A stretch of DNA of 64,000 bases from Streptomyces sp. Ag109_O5-10. GTDB taxonomy: Bacteria; Actinomycetota; Actinomycetes; Streptomycetales; Streptomycetaceae. Positions 1 to 8,186 of the stretch are shown here, piece after piece. Location: contig NZ_FNTQ01000001.1 of NCBI RefSeq assembly GCF_900105755.1, forward strand, positions 6,634,001-6,698,000. Direction: 5' to 3'. The notes beneath the pieces are model-generated. The model was not told the origin of the DNA. It ran no database searches and saw nothing but the letters and a program-made list of their open reading frames with translations. Position 1 is the stretch's first letter; each line of letters begins with the position of its first letter. The position numbers and the translations under genes are program-made.

Positions 1-388
1 GGCGCAGCACCTGGCGGACGACGTCCACGTACTCCCGGGTCGCGGTCAGCGGCGACTTCGGGAACGGGCGGCCGTACCAGCCCTCGACGACCTGCGGCCC
101 GGACAGCCCGAGCCCGAGCAGCATCCGGCCGCCGGACAGATGGTCCAGGGTCAGCGCGTGCATCGCGGTGGTGGCCGGCGACCGGGCCGCCATCTGGGCA
201 ACGGCCGTCCCCAGCTTGATCGTCGAGGTCTGCGCGGCGATCCAGGTGAGCGGGGTGAAGGCGTCCGAGCCCCAGGACTCCGCCGTCCACACCGAGTCGT
301 ACCCGAGCCGCTCCGCCTCCCGCGCCAGCGGCACATGGTCGGGGGAGGGCCCGCGCCCCCAGTAACCGAGTGCCAACCCGAGCCGCAT
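1..388 (-). CDS. LLM class F420-dependent oxidoreductase, N-terminal part
   Basis: This is the first ~129 residues of a luciferase-like (TIM-barrel) oxidoreductase; the rest lies beyond the left edge. The family uses reduced F420 or FMN to reduce or oxidise varied substrates, and many actinobacterial members sit in sterol or acyl-CoA catabolic gene sets. Family features seen here are the opening MRLGLALGYWG strand, the segment TLDHLSGGRMLLGLGLSG and the WYGRPF turn. The ATG start is supported by an AGGAGG ribosome site 5 bases upstream, directly preceded by a CTGAC-N5-GTCAG palindrome that also lies upstream of two acyl-CoA loci in this window. The substrate is unknown. Confidence 0.85.
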   Translation of the reverse strand, partial: MRLGLALGYWGRGPSPDHVPLAREAERLGYDSVWTAESWGSDAFTPLTWIAAQTSTIKLGTAVAQMAARSPATTAMHALTLDHLSGGRMLLGLGLSGPQVVEGWYGRPFPKSPLTATREYVDVVRQVLR

Positions 389-397
389 GACCGCCTC

Positions 398-412
398 CTG
401 ACATCACGTCAG
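398..412 (-). promoter_or_regulatory. CTGAC-N5-GTCAG palindrome upstream of the LLM gene
   Basis: A perfect inverted repeat, CTGACGTGATGTCAG on the minus strand, runs directly into the ribosome site of the LLM oxidoreductase. It matches 14 of 15 bases of the palindrome at 13564 and shares its arms with the one at 6868. It is probably an operator for a common regulator, which is not in this window. Confidence 0.55.
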
Positions 413-438
413 ACAACTGCCGGGCGACTGTACGACAA

Positions 439-468
439 CGGCCCCTCACCCGGAAGGGCAAGGGGCCG
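439..468 (-). terminator. Hairpin downstream of the proline-rich membrane protein gene
   Basis: CGGCCCCT and AGGGGCCG form an 8-bp perfect stem with a 14-base loop, 16 bases beyond the stop codon of the minus-strand gene ending at 484. There is no U-tract, as is usual for Streptomyces terminators. Confidence 0.5.
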
Positions 469-483
469 CAGGTGCGGGGCCGT

Positions 484-1284
484 TCAGCCGCGCTGAATTC
501 CGGAGGTGTCCTGGAGCACGCCGCGGCGGCCGTCCTGGGTCTGCGCGACCAGCGCGGCACCCCGCTGCTCCACCGCCAAGTACCAGGTGCCGGGGGCGAG
601 TTCAGCGATCGGCGCGGTCGAGCCGTCCTCCGCGAACAGCGGCCGGGACACCGGCACGGCGAACCAGAACGGCGAGAAGTCGGGGGCCGGCGGCTGCTGC
701 GCGGCGGCCGGGGGCTGCTGCTGGCCGTAGGGCTGGCCGGGCTGCGGCTGCGCGCCGTAGGGCTGGCCGGGCTGCGGGGCGCCGGCACCCGGGTAGCCGT
801 AACCGCCGGGGGGCTGGGCGCCGTAGGGCTGCGGGGCCTGCGGCTTGGGGGCCGGGATCAGGGCCGCCTGGAGCGCCGGGACCAGCGGGGTGGCGATCGC
901 GGCCGCGGCCAGGACCAGCGCCGCGATCAGGCCGAGGATCAGACCGGAACCCGCGCCGACGTCGGCGCCGCCCAGCTGGTCGGAGAACGCGCCCAGCGGG
1001 TCGATGGTCGACCAGAACGCGGTCCACAGGGAGAACACCGTGAGGCCGACGCCGATCTGGCCCAGGTCGAGCCCGGCGAACTTGAACGGCTGCGGCAGTG
1101 CGCGGGCGAGGACGATCAGGACCGCGCCGGCGACGCCGCCGACGTACATGCTCATCACGAGGCCGAGGTTGTCCCAGGCGTTCGGGCCGGACTTGTCGAA
1201 CGTGTCGAGGAACGACGCGATGAACAGCAACACCGCTGCTCCGATCACCGCACCGTCGCCTCTAGTGAGGGAGCGGATATTCAC
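484..1284 (-). CDS. Multi-pass membrane protein with Pro/Gly/Gln/Tyr-rich tail
   Basis: A 266-residue protein with four predicted membrane segments (about residues 12-28, 42-62, 76-92 and 110-135). A low-complexity stretch of PYGAQPPGGYGYPG-type and GQPYG repeats follows (about 145-200), then a soluble, strand-rich tail of ~65 residues. The arrangement resembles the actinobacterial DUF5336 / 34-kDa antigen family, but I assign this only tentatively. Such tails are thought to mediate protein contacts at the membrane or wall. The gene stands alone, with a terminator-like hairpin behind it and an inverted repeat (ATCGT-N4-ACGAT) near 1384 in its probable promoter. No catalytic motif is visible. 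Confidence 0.75.
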   Translation of the reverse strand: MNIRSLTRGDGAVIGAAVLLFIASFLDTFDKSGPNAWDNLGLVMSMYVGGVAGAVLIVLARALPQPFKFAGLDLGQIGVGLTVFSLWTAFWSTIDPLGAFSDQLGGADVGAGSGLILGLIAALVLAAAAIATPLVPALQAALIPAPKPQAPQPYGAQPPGGYGYPGAGAPQPGQPYGAQPQPGQPYGQQQPPAAAQQPPAPDFSPFWFAVPVSRPLFAEDGSTAPIAELAPGTWYLAVEQRGAALVAQTQDGRRGVLQDTSGIQRG

Positions 1285-1428
1285 TTCAGGTCCTTCGTGG
1301 GTCGTCTCGTCGGCGGAGGAGGCGTCGCGGGAAAGTGCCCCTCGTCCCAGGAATCGATCGTAGGAATCGTAGGAGGGACACTATCGTCCGAACGATCAGG
1401 GTGTCCGCCCGGAGGGGCCTGCCGATGC

Positions 1429-2358
1429 CTACCCGCGCAGGAAACTCACGATTCCCTCAGACATGCCCTGTGCCGCCTTCTGCCGCCAGGCCCCGCTGGT
1501 CAGCAGTGCCGCGTCCTTGCTATCGCGCATGTTGCCGCACTCGATGAACACCTTGGGAACCGTTGACAGATTGAGACCGCCGAGATCCTTGCGTACGTCG
1601 AGGCCGGTGCCGCCTCCGACGTAGTTGGACGGCGCGCTGCCCGTGACCTTCGCGAAGTCGCTCTCGATGTGCTCGCCGAGGGTGCGGGACGAGTCGACGA
1701 TCGGGCGGGTGTCGGCGGCGCCGGAGTGCACGGAGGCCGGGAGGATGACGTGGAAGCCGCGGTCGCCCTCGGGTGCTCCGTCGGCGTGGATGGAGATGGC
1801 CGCGTCGGCGTGCGCGGCGTTGCCGATCTCCGCCCGCTTGGTCACGCACGGGCCCCAGGCCGGCTGGTCCCCGTCATGGGTCAGCTTCACCGTGGCGCCC
1901 TGCCGCTCCAGCAGGGTGCGCAGCCGGTGCGCGACGTCGAGGGCGAAGCGGGCCTCGCTGTACCCGTCGTTGGTGGACGTGCCCGTCGTGTCGCACTCCT
2001 TCCAGTTCGTCCCGATGTCCACCTGCTGGTTGATCTCGGACGTGTGCTGGAAGTTCCCCGGGTTGTGCCCCGGGTCGATGACGACGACCTTGCCCTGCAG
2101 CGGGCGGGCCGCGCTCGGGCTCGGGCTCGCGCCGGGCACCTTGGCGTCGTCGCCGGCCGTCGGGGCCGCCGACTTGGGCGCCGCCGCGCCCGCCTGCCCG
2201 CCACCGCTCCCGCCGGAGCCGCCGGGCTTGCCCACCCCCTCGTACACCACCCAGCCGAGCAGTGCACCGGGCACCAGCGCGGCGAGACCGACGGCGAGCG
2301 GCGCCCGCCGGAACCGGCGCTGCTGCGGGGGATCGAATTCCGGGCCCGTGTACGACAC
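1429..2358 (-). CDS. N-acetylmuramoyl-L-alanine amidase (Amidase_3)
   Basis: A 309-residue peptidoglycan hydrolase that should cleave the bond between MurNAc and the L-Ala of the stem peptide. A membrane anchor lies near residues 22-42, followed by a Gly/Ala/Ser/Pro-rich linker. The catalytic domain begins near residue 88 with VVVIDPGHNPG. The zinc ligands and catalytic Glu expected for Amidase_3 are visible: His in DPGHN, Glu in the SEARFALDVAHRL helix, His in SIHADGAP and Glu in VFIECGNMR. The domain is extracytoplasmic. The start is a GTG with little Shine-Dalgarno signal; TAGAGT a short way upstream suggests a leaderless or near-leaderless mRNA. Confidence 0.93.
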   Translation of the reverse strand: MSYTGPEFDPPQQRRFRRAPLAVGLAALVPGALLGWVVYEGVGKPGGSGGSGGGQAGAAAPKSAAPTAGDDAKVPGASPSPSAARPLQGKVVVIDPGHNPGNFQHTSEINQQVDIGTNWKECDTTGTSTNDGYSEARFALDVAHRLRTLLERQGATVKLTHDGDQPAWGPCVTKRAEIGNAAHADAAISIHADGAPEGDRGFHVILPASVHSGAADTRPIVDSSRTLGEHIESDFAKVTGSAPSNYVGGGTGLDVRKDLGGLNLSTVPKVFIECGNMRDSKDAALLTSGAWRQKAAQGMSEGIVSFLRG

Positions 2359-2380
2359 GTCTGTGACTCTAACCGCGTCC

Positions 2381-3034
2381 TCAGATCCCCGCCCTCGTTC
2401 GCCGCAGGACGCGCAGCGAGTCGTGGGCCGAGACCTCCGTGAAGGCGCCCGACTCCAGGGCCCGGAGGTAGACGCGGTAAGGGGCCTGGCCGGTGAACTC
2501 GTCCTCCGGGTCCGGGAAGACGTCGTGGATCAGAAGGAGCCCGCCTTGGGCCACATGGGGGGCCCAGCCCTCGTAGTCGGCGGTGGCGTGCTCGTCGGTG
2601 TGGCCGCCGTCGATGAAGACGAAGCCGAGCGGGGAGTTCCAGAACGCGGCGACCTGCGGGGACCGGCCGACCACGGCGACGACGTGGTCCTCCAGGCCGG
2701 CCCGGTGCAGGGTGCGCCGGAAGGCGGGCAGCGTGTCCATCAGCCCGAGCTCCGGGTCGACCGTCTCCGGGTCGTGGTAGTCCCAGCCCGGCTGCTGTTC
2801 CTCGCTGCCCCGGTGGTGGTCGACGGTGACCGCGGTGACCCCGGCCGCGCGGGCCGCGTCGGCGAGCAGGATCGTCGAGCGCCCGCAGTACGTGCCGACC
2901 TCCAGCAGCGGCAGGCCGAGCCGCCCCGCCTCGACGGCGGCCGCGTACAGCGCGAGTCCCTCGCCTGTGGGCATGAACCCCTTCGCCGCCTCGAACGCGG
3001 CCAGGATCTCGGGCTTGGGGGCTGCCGCGGTCAT
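2381..3034 (-). CDS. Class I SAM-dependent methyltransferase (Methyltransf_24 type)
   Basis: A 217-residue methyltransferase of the macrocin-O-methyltransferase-like group. The SAM-binding motif I is LLEVGTYCGRST (about residues 49-60), the acidic ribose-binding position is in VTVDHH, and FVFIDGGHTDE resembles the metal/SAM motif of the group. The substrate cannot be told from sequence. I prefer the second ATG because GGAGAGG lies 7 bases upstream; an ATG six codons earlier lacks a ribosome site. It is separated from the amidase by 22 bases on the same strand, so the two may be co-transcribed. Confidence 0.88.
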   Translation of the reverse strand: MTAAAPKPEILAAFEAAKGFMPTGEGLALYAAAVEAGRLGLPLLEVGTYCGRSTILLADAARAAGVTAVTVDHHRGSEEQQPGWDYHDPETVDPELGLMDTLPAFRRTLHRAGLEDHVVAVVGRSPQVAAFWNSPLGFVFIDGGHTDEHATADYEGWAPHVAQGGLLLIHDVFPDPEDEFTGQAPYRVYLRALESGAFTEVSAHDSLRVLRRTRAGI

Positions 3035-3216
3035 GGGCGTCCTCTCCGTCATTCACTCGTACGACTGTCCGGGCGTCCATGCTGCCGCACCCGCTCCGCC
3101 GGCCCGTCGACAGGGGGTGGCCGCCGGCCGGGCCGGCCGCGGGGGCTGGCCCTCAAGCGCACTCCAACTCCTACACTGACGCCGCCAACCCGCCCCACCT
3201 GCGACGGAGTTCCGAC

Positions 3217-4281
3217 ATGCGCTATCGCGTCCTCGGCAAGACCGGCATCGAGGTCAGCACCCACTGTCTCGGCACGATGATGTTCGGGAGCGTCGGCAAC
3301 CCCGACCACGAGGACGGCGCGCGCGTCATCAACGCGGCGCTCGACGCGGGCATCAACTTCGTCGACACCGCCGACATGTACTCGGCCGGTGAGTGCGAGG
3401 AGATCGTCGGCAAGGCGCTCAAGGGCAGGCGCGACGACGTGGTGCTCGCCACGAAGGTGCACTTTCCGCTGGAGGGCCCGCTGGGGGAGGGCCGCAACCG
3501 CAGCGGCAACTCGCGGCGCTGGATCGTCCGGGCCGTCGAGGACAGCCTGCGGCGGCTGGACACCGACTGGATCGACCTCTACCAGGTGCACCGGCCCGAC
3601 CACACCACCGACATCGAGGAGACCCTGTCCGTCCTCGGGGAACTGGTGACGGCGGGCAAGATCCGGGCGTTCGGCTGCTCCACGTTCCCCGCCGAGGACC
3701 TCGTCGAGGCGCACCACGTGGCGGAGCGGCGCGGGCTGATGCGGATGCGCACCGAGCAGCCGCCGTACTCGCTGCTCGCCCGCGGCATCGAGCGGGCCGT
3801 GCTCCCCACCGCGCAGCGCCTGGGCATGGGCGTGCTGACCTGGTCGCCGCTCGCCTCCGGGTTCCTCTCCGGCACCCACCGCGAGGGCCGGCCGGCCGAC
3901 CTCACCACCGGGCGGGCCAGGCTCACCCCGCAGCGCTTCGACCCCGCCGCCCCCGGCAACGCCGCGAAGTACGCGGCCGTCGAGCGGTTCGTCGCCCTCG
4001 CCGAGGAGGTCGGCTGCACCCTGCCGGAGCTGGCGGTCGCCTTTCCGCTGGTGCACCCGGCGGTGACGTCGGTGATCATCGGCCCGCGCACCATGGACCA
4101 GCTCACCGCACTGCTCAAGGGGGCCGAACTGCTCCTCGACGACGCGGTACTCGACCGCATCGACGAGATCGTGCCCCCCGGCACCGACCTCTACCGCGCC
4201 GACGGCGTCTGGCAGCCCCCGTCCCTCACCGACAGGACCGCCCGCAGACGCCCGACGGGCGAGCGCGCGGCCGCAGGCTGA
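3217..4281 (+). CDS. Aldo/keto reductase
   Basis: A 354-residue NADPH-dependent carbonyl reductase of the aldo/keto superfamily. The catalytic tetrad is visible: Asp and Tyr in VDTADMYSAG, Lys in LATKVHF and His in YQVHRPDH. The C-terminal cofactor segment SVIIGPRTMDQL is also present. The start ATG follows CGGAGTTCCGAC, which contains a GGAG ribosome site. It is monocistronic and runs into a tandem repeat block that separates it from the convergent exporter gene. Its physiological substrate is unknown. Confidence 0.92.
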   Translation: MRYRVLGKTGIEVSTHCLGTMMFGSVGNPDHEDGARVINAALDAGINFVDTADMYSAGECEEIVGKALKGRRDDVVLATKVHFPLEGPLGEGRNRSGNSRRWIVRAVEDSLRRLDTDWIDLYQVHRPDHTTDIEETLSVLGELVTAGKIRAFGCSTFPAEDLVEAHHVAERRGLMRMRTEQPPYSLLARGIERAVLPTAQRLGMGVLTWSPLASGFLSGTHREGRPADLTTGRARLTPQRFDPAAPGNAAKYAAVERFVALAEEVGCTLPELAVAFPLVHPAVTSVIIGPRTMDQLTALLKGAELLLDDAVLDRIDEIVPPGTDLYRADGVWQPPSLTDRTARRRPTGERAAAG

Positions 4282-4284
4282 CAA

Positions 4285-4945
4285 GCGCCCCCCAAGGGAC
4301 GCGGGAAACTGCGCGCCCAGCCACGACGGCGCGACAAGACGGCGGACGGCGCAGTGGGGCTGGGCAGCAGGCGGGTGCGGCCCCGTCGTCTTCGCGGCTG
4401 GGGGCTGACGCGGGGTCCGGCAGCGCCCCGAAGGGGGCGCGGGGAACTGCGCGCCCAGCCACGACGGTGCGGCAAGACGGTGGACGGCGCAGTGGGGCTG
4501 GGCAGCAGGCGGGTGCGGCCCCGTCGTCTTCGCGGCCGGGGGCTGACGCGGGGTCCGGCGGCGCCCCGAAGGGGGCGCGGGGAACTGCGCGCCCAGCCAC
4601 GACGGCGCCGCGGACGGAAGACGGCGCAGTAGGGCACGCGGGCTGGGCAGCAGGCGGGTGCGGCCCCGTCGTCTTCGCGGCCGGGGGCTGACGCGGGGTC
4701 CGGCAGCGCCCCGAAGGGGGCGCGGGGAACTGCGCGCCCAGCCACGACGGCGCCGCGGGCGGAAGACGGCGCAGTGGGGCACGCGGGCTCGGCAGCAGGC
4801 GGGGGCGGCCCCGTCGTCTTCGCGGCCGCGTGCCGGCGAGCGCCCCCCAAAGGGACGCGGGGAACTGCGCGCCCAGCCACGACGGCGCGGCAAGACGGCG
4901 GACGGCGCAGTAGGGCACGCGGGCTCCGCGGCAGGCGGCGGGGCG
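4285..4945. repeat. Five tandem copies of a ~138-bp hairpin-bearing repeat
   Basis: Units begin at 4285, 4423, 4561, 4706 and 4840 (spacings 138, 138, 145 and 134). Each opens with GCGCCCC..GGGGCGC or a degenerate form (an inverted repeat), then a conserved GGGAACTGCGCGCCCAGCC segment, then GCAGGCGGGTGCGGCCCCG. The block fills the gap between two convergent genes, so the hairpins could terminate both transcripts. The core recurs singly at 60438 and inside the RNase H gene near 21794. Long open frames through the block arise from the 3-fold period and are not genes. Confidence 0.85.
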
Positions 4946-4977
4946 GTCACGTCGTACTCGGCCGCCCCCACGGAGTG

Positions 4978-6729
4978 CTACACGCTGACCGTCTCCCCGG
5001 GCAGCGCCAGGTCCAGGTCGACCGCGCCGGCGGCGCCGGTGTGGATCGCCGACGAGGCGAGGGGGCCGTGGCCGGCCGCCTTCGCCGCCAGTACGTACGC
5101 CCCCTCGGCCGGCACCGCGAGCGCGTACGTGCCGTCCTCGGCGGACAGCGTCGCCCCCGCCTGCCGCCCGCGCCGGTCGATCAGGGTCACCTTCGCACGG
5201 GCCACCGGCACGCCCGCGGCGTCCAGGACGCGCCCGCGGAAACCGCGCAGCATCTCCTCGGCGCCCGCGAGCACCGCCTCCTCCTCGCTGCTCGCCCGCA
5301 GCTGGGTGTGCTGGGCGACCTCCGCCGGCCGGCCCCGCTTGGGCAGCAGCAGGGCGAGCACCAGACCCACCGCGACCGCTCCGGTGGCGATCAGGAACGA
5401 GACCCGGAAGCCGTGCATGGTCGGGACGGCGACGCCGCCCACGTGGTTCGCCGTGTTGGCCAGCACCATGCCGATGACGGCGCTGGACACGGACGTGCCG
5501 ATGGACCGCATCAGCGTGTTGAGGCCGTTCGCCGCGCCCGTCTCGGACGCCGGGACCGCGCCGACGATGAGCGCCGGGAGGGAGGAGTACGCGAGGCCGA
5601 TGCCGGCGCCGAGGACGACCGCGATGACCAGGCTCTGCCAGGCCGCGCTCATCAGGCCGAGGCCGCCGCCGTAGCCGATGCCGATGATCACCATGCCGAG
5701 GATCAGGGTGGTCCTGGGGCCGTACTTGGCGGACAGGCGGGCGTAGACGGGGGCGGTGAACATCATCGTCAGGCCCAGCGGGGCGACCAGCAGACCGGCG
5801 CTGACCATCGACTGGCCGAGGCCGTAGCCGGTGGCCTTCGGGAGCTGGAGCAGCTGGGGCAGGACCAGCGAGACGACGTAGAAGCTGACGCCGACCATGA
5901 TCGAGGCGAGGTTGGTGAAGAGCACCGCGGGCCGCGCCGTGGTGCGCAGGTCGACCAGCGGGGCCGAGTGGCGCAGTTCGAAGACGCCCCACAGCAGAAG
6001 GACGGCCACCGAGGCGGCGAACAGGCCCAGCGTGGTACCGGACGACCAGCCCCAGTCACTGCCCTTGGTGATGGGCAGCAGGAGCAGCACCAGACCGGCC
6101 GACAGGCCGATCGCGCCGGGTACGTCGAAGGAGCCCTTCGCCCGCATCGGGGACTCGGGTACGACGAGGAGGGTCAGGGCTATGGAGAGTACGCCGAGGC
6201 CGGCGGCGCCGTAGAACAGGGCGTGCCAGTCCATGTGCTGCGCGACCAGCGCCGCGGCGGGCAGCGCGAGGCCCCCGCCGACGCCGATCGAGGAGCTCAT
6301 CAGGGCCATCGCCGAGCCGAGCTTCTCGCGCGGCAGCATGTCGCGCATCAGGCCGATGCCCAGCGGGATCGCGCCCATGGCGAAGCCCTGGAGGGTCCGG
6401 CCCGCGATCATCGTCAGCAGGTTGCTGGTGAGGGCGCTGATCAGCGCGCCGACCACCATCACGGCGAGGCTCAGGACCAGCATCCGCCGCTTGCCGTAGA
6501 GGTCGCCGAGACGTCCCATGATCGGGGTGGCCACGGCGCCCGACAGCAGCGTCGACGTCAGGACCCAGGTGGCGTTGCTGGGTTCCGTGCCCAGCAGTTG
6601 CGGGAGGTCCTTGATGACCGGAACGAGCAGGGTCTGCATCACCGCGACCACGATGCCCGCGAAGGCGAGGACCGGGACCACGGCCCCGCTCGCGCCCCGG
6701 GCGGGCTGGTCGGTCGTCGTGTGCGTCAT
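4978..6729 (-). CDS. MFS exporter (DHA2-like) with C-terminal carboxypeptidase-regulatory-like domain
   Basis: A 583-residue proton-coupled drug-type exporter with about 14 membrane segments (residues ~20-465), including the motif A loop GRLGDLYGKRR. Unusually, a cytoplasmic tail continues with a ~75-residue beta-sandwich domain (GRVLDAAGVPVARAKVTLIDRRG ending near the C-terminus), which resembles carboxypeptidase regulatory-like (CarboxypepD_reg) folds. The start at 6729 has GGAGG 8 bases upstream; an upstream ATG at 6816 has no such signal. It is divergent from the thiolase gene at 6924. The substrate is unknown; efflux of a small hydrophobic compound is the family norm. Confidence 0.9.
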   Translation of the reverse strand: MTHTTTDQPARGASGAVVPVLAFAGIVVAVMQTLLVPVIKDLPQLLGTEPSNATWVLTSTLLSGAVATPIMGRLGDLYGKRRMLVLSLAVMVVGALISALTSNLLTMIAGRTLQGFAMGAIPLGIGLMRDMLPREKLGSAMALMSSSIGVGGGLALPAAALVAQHMDWHALFYGAAGLGVLSIALTLLVVPESPMRAKGSFDVPGAIGLSAGLVLLLLPITKGSDWGWSSGTTLGLFAASVAVLLLWGVFELRHSAPLVDLRTTARPAVLFTNLASIMVGVSFYVVSLVLPQLLQLPKATGYGLGQSMVSAGLLVAPLGLTMMFTAPVYARLSAKYGPRTTLILGMVIIGIGYGGGLGLMSAAWQSLVIAVVLGAGIGLAYSSLPALIVGAVPASETGAANGLNTLMRSIGTSVSSAVIGMVLANTANHVGGVAVPTMHGFRVSFLIATGAVAVGLVLALLLPKRGRPAEVAQHTQLRASSEEEAVLAGAEEMLRGFRGRVLDAAGVPVARAKVTLIDRRGRQAGATLSAEDGTYALAVPAEGAYVLAAKAAGHGPLASSAIHTGAAGAVDLDLALPGETVSV

Positions 6730-6867
6730 TGAGTGTGGCCTCCGGGCCGAGAGAGTGACGGGAAGTACGGCATGCGTGCGGAATAAGTGCTCGGTAAACC
6801 TCGTATGCACAGGCAACTATTCCGTTGCTTCGAGCTGCTAACGAATCCTTGACCGTCCCATGGGTTT

Positions 6868-6882
6868 CTGACCCGGTGTCAG
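6868..6882 (+). promoter_or_regulatory. CTGAC-N5-GTCAG palindrome upstream of the thiolase gene
   Basis: CTGACCCGGTGTCAG has the same perfect arms and the same 5-base spacer as the palindromes at 398 and 13564. It lies 29 bases centre-to-centre upstream of the KstR-like box. It is likely a second operator on this promoter. Confidence 0.5.
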
Positions 6883-6897
6883 GGTCTGGCCTGTTGG

Positions 6898-6911
6898 TGG
6901 AACGTGTTCTA
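6898..6911 (+). promoter_or_regulatory. KstR-like operator upstream of the thiolase gene
   Basis: TGGAACGTGTTCTA fits the TnnAACnnGTTnnA consensus described for the TetR-family sterol-catabolism repressor KstR of mycolic actinobacteria. It ends 12 bases before the ATG and overlaps a TAATCT -10 candidate, a placement suited to repression. No KstR gene is in the window. Confidence 0.6.
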
Positions 6912-6923
6912 ATCTCACGCGTC

Positions 6924-8123
6924 ATGGCTGCTGTGAAGGCGTACCTCGCTGGCGTCGGGATGACCAAGTTCGAGAAGCCCGAGAGCCGTGACTGGCAGTA
7001 CTGGGACATGGTCCGGGAGGCCGGCGGCTCCGCGCTCGCCGACGCCGGGATCTCCTACCCGGATGTGGAACAGGTTTCTGTCGGCTACTGCTTCCAGCCC
7101 TCGACCGCCGGCCAGCGCGCCGCCTACGAGCTGGGTCTCACCGGCGTCCCCGTCTACAACGTCAACAACAACTGCGCCACCGGCGCCACCGCCCTGATGC
7201 TCGCCCGCCGGCTGGTCGAGGGCGGCGCGGCCGACTGCGTCCTGGCCCTCGGCTTCGAGAAGATGAAGAAGGGCGCGCTGGGCGGCGGCGCCGACGGCGG
7301 CGACTTCAGGACCTCCCCGGTCGCCCGGCACTACGGCGTCATGGCCGCCCGGCACGGCTTCGAGGCGACCCCGCCCACCGCGCAGATCTTCGGTGACGCG
7401 GCCCGCGAGCACATGGAGCGCCACGGCACGACCGAGGCCCAGCTCGCCGCCGTGGCCGCCAAGAACCACCGGCACTCGGCCCTCAACCCGTACGCGCAGT
7501 TCCAGGACGTGTACGAGATCGACGACATCCTCGCCGCCCGCACCGTCCACCGCCCGCTCACCAGACTCCAGTGCTCGCCCACCTCCGACGGCGCGGCGGC
7601 GGCCGTGGTCGTCTCCGCACGGTTCGCGGAACGGCGCGGCCTCACCGGTCTCGTCGAGATCGTCGCGCAGGCGATGACGACCGACACCGAGGAGTCCTTC
7701 GCGTCGGGCTCGTGCATCGACGTCGTCGGGCAGCCCATGTCCCGGGCCGCGGCCCGGCAGGTGTACGACAGCTCAGGCCTCGGCATCGAGGACGTCGACG
7801 TGATCGAACTCCACGACTGCTTCTCCGTCAACGAGCTGCTGACCTACGAGGCGCTCGGCATGTGCGCCGTCGGCGAGTCGGGCAAGCTCGTCGAGTCCGG
7901 CGCGACCACCTACGGCGGCCGGTGGGTGGTGAACCCCTCCGGCGGGCTCATCTCCAAGGGGCATCCCCTGGGCGCGACCGGCCTCGCGCAGACCGCCGAG
8001 CTGGTCTGGCAGTTGCGCGGCACGGCAGGCGACCGGCAGGTGCCCGGGGCCCGCGTGGGGCTCGCCCACAACATCGGGCTGGGCGGGGCGGCGGTGGTGA
8101 CGCTGCTGCGGCGGAGCGCTTAG
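6924..8123 (+). CDS. Lipid-transfer protein / SCPx-type thiolase
   Basis: A 399-residue thiolase-fold protein of the Ltp/SCPx group, which acts on acyl-CoA thioesters in sterol side-chain or long-chain fatty-acid breakdown. The nucleophilic Cys position is C84 in NNNCATG, and the C-terminal His loop is SKGHPLGATG. The motif HDCFSVNELL is typical of the lipid-transfer subgroup. No ribosome site precedes the ATG, and a TAATCT -10 candidate ends about 9 bases before it, so translation may be leaderless. The KstR-like box at 6898 and palindrome at 6868 tie it to the MaoC operon at 13.7 kb. Confidence 0.9.
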   Translation: MAAVKAYLAGVGMTKFEKPESRDWQYWDMVREAGGSALADAGISYPDVEQVSVGYCFQPSTAGQRAAYELGLTGVPVYNVNNNCATGATALMLARRLVEGGAADCVLALGFEKMKKGALGGGADGGDFRTSPVARHYGVMAARHGFEATPPTAQIFGDAAREHMERHGTTEAQLAAVAAKNHRHSALNPYAQFQDVYEIDDILAARTVHRPLTRLQCSPTSDGAAAAVVVSARFAERRGLTGLVEIVAQAMTTDTEESFASGSCIDVVGQPMSRAAARQVYDSSGLGIEDVDVIELHDCFSVNELLTYEALGMCAVGESGKLVESGATTYGGRWVVNPSGGLISKGHPLGATGLAQTAELVWQLRGTAGDRQVPGARVGLAHNIGLGGAAVVTLLRRSA

Positions 8124-8186
8124 GGCGTACGACGGAGGCCACGTGGGCCGAAAAGCCGATGCAAGGACCGTAACCGGCTTGAGAGC

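Noticed and set aside
1380..1400. ATCGT-N4-ACGAT inverted repeat near the proline-rich membrane protein gene
   Set aside because: Too short to claim as an operator, and no second copy was found in the window; mentioned only in the gene entry.
4191..5992. Very long open frames on both strands through the 4.3-4.95 kb region
   Set aside because: They arise because the tandem unit is mostly a multiple of three and GC-rich. Their translations are repetitive Arg/Pro/Ala sequences with no homology, and they run into real genes in other frames.
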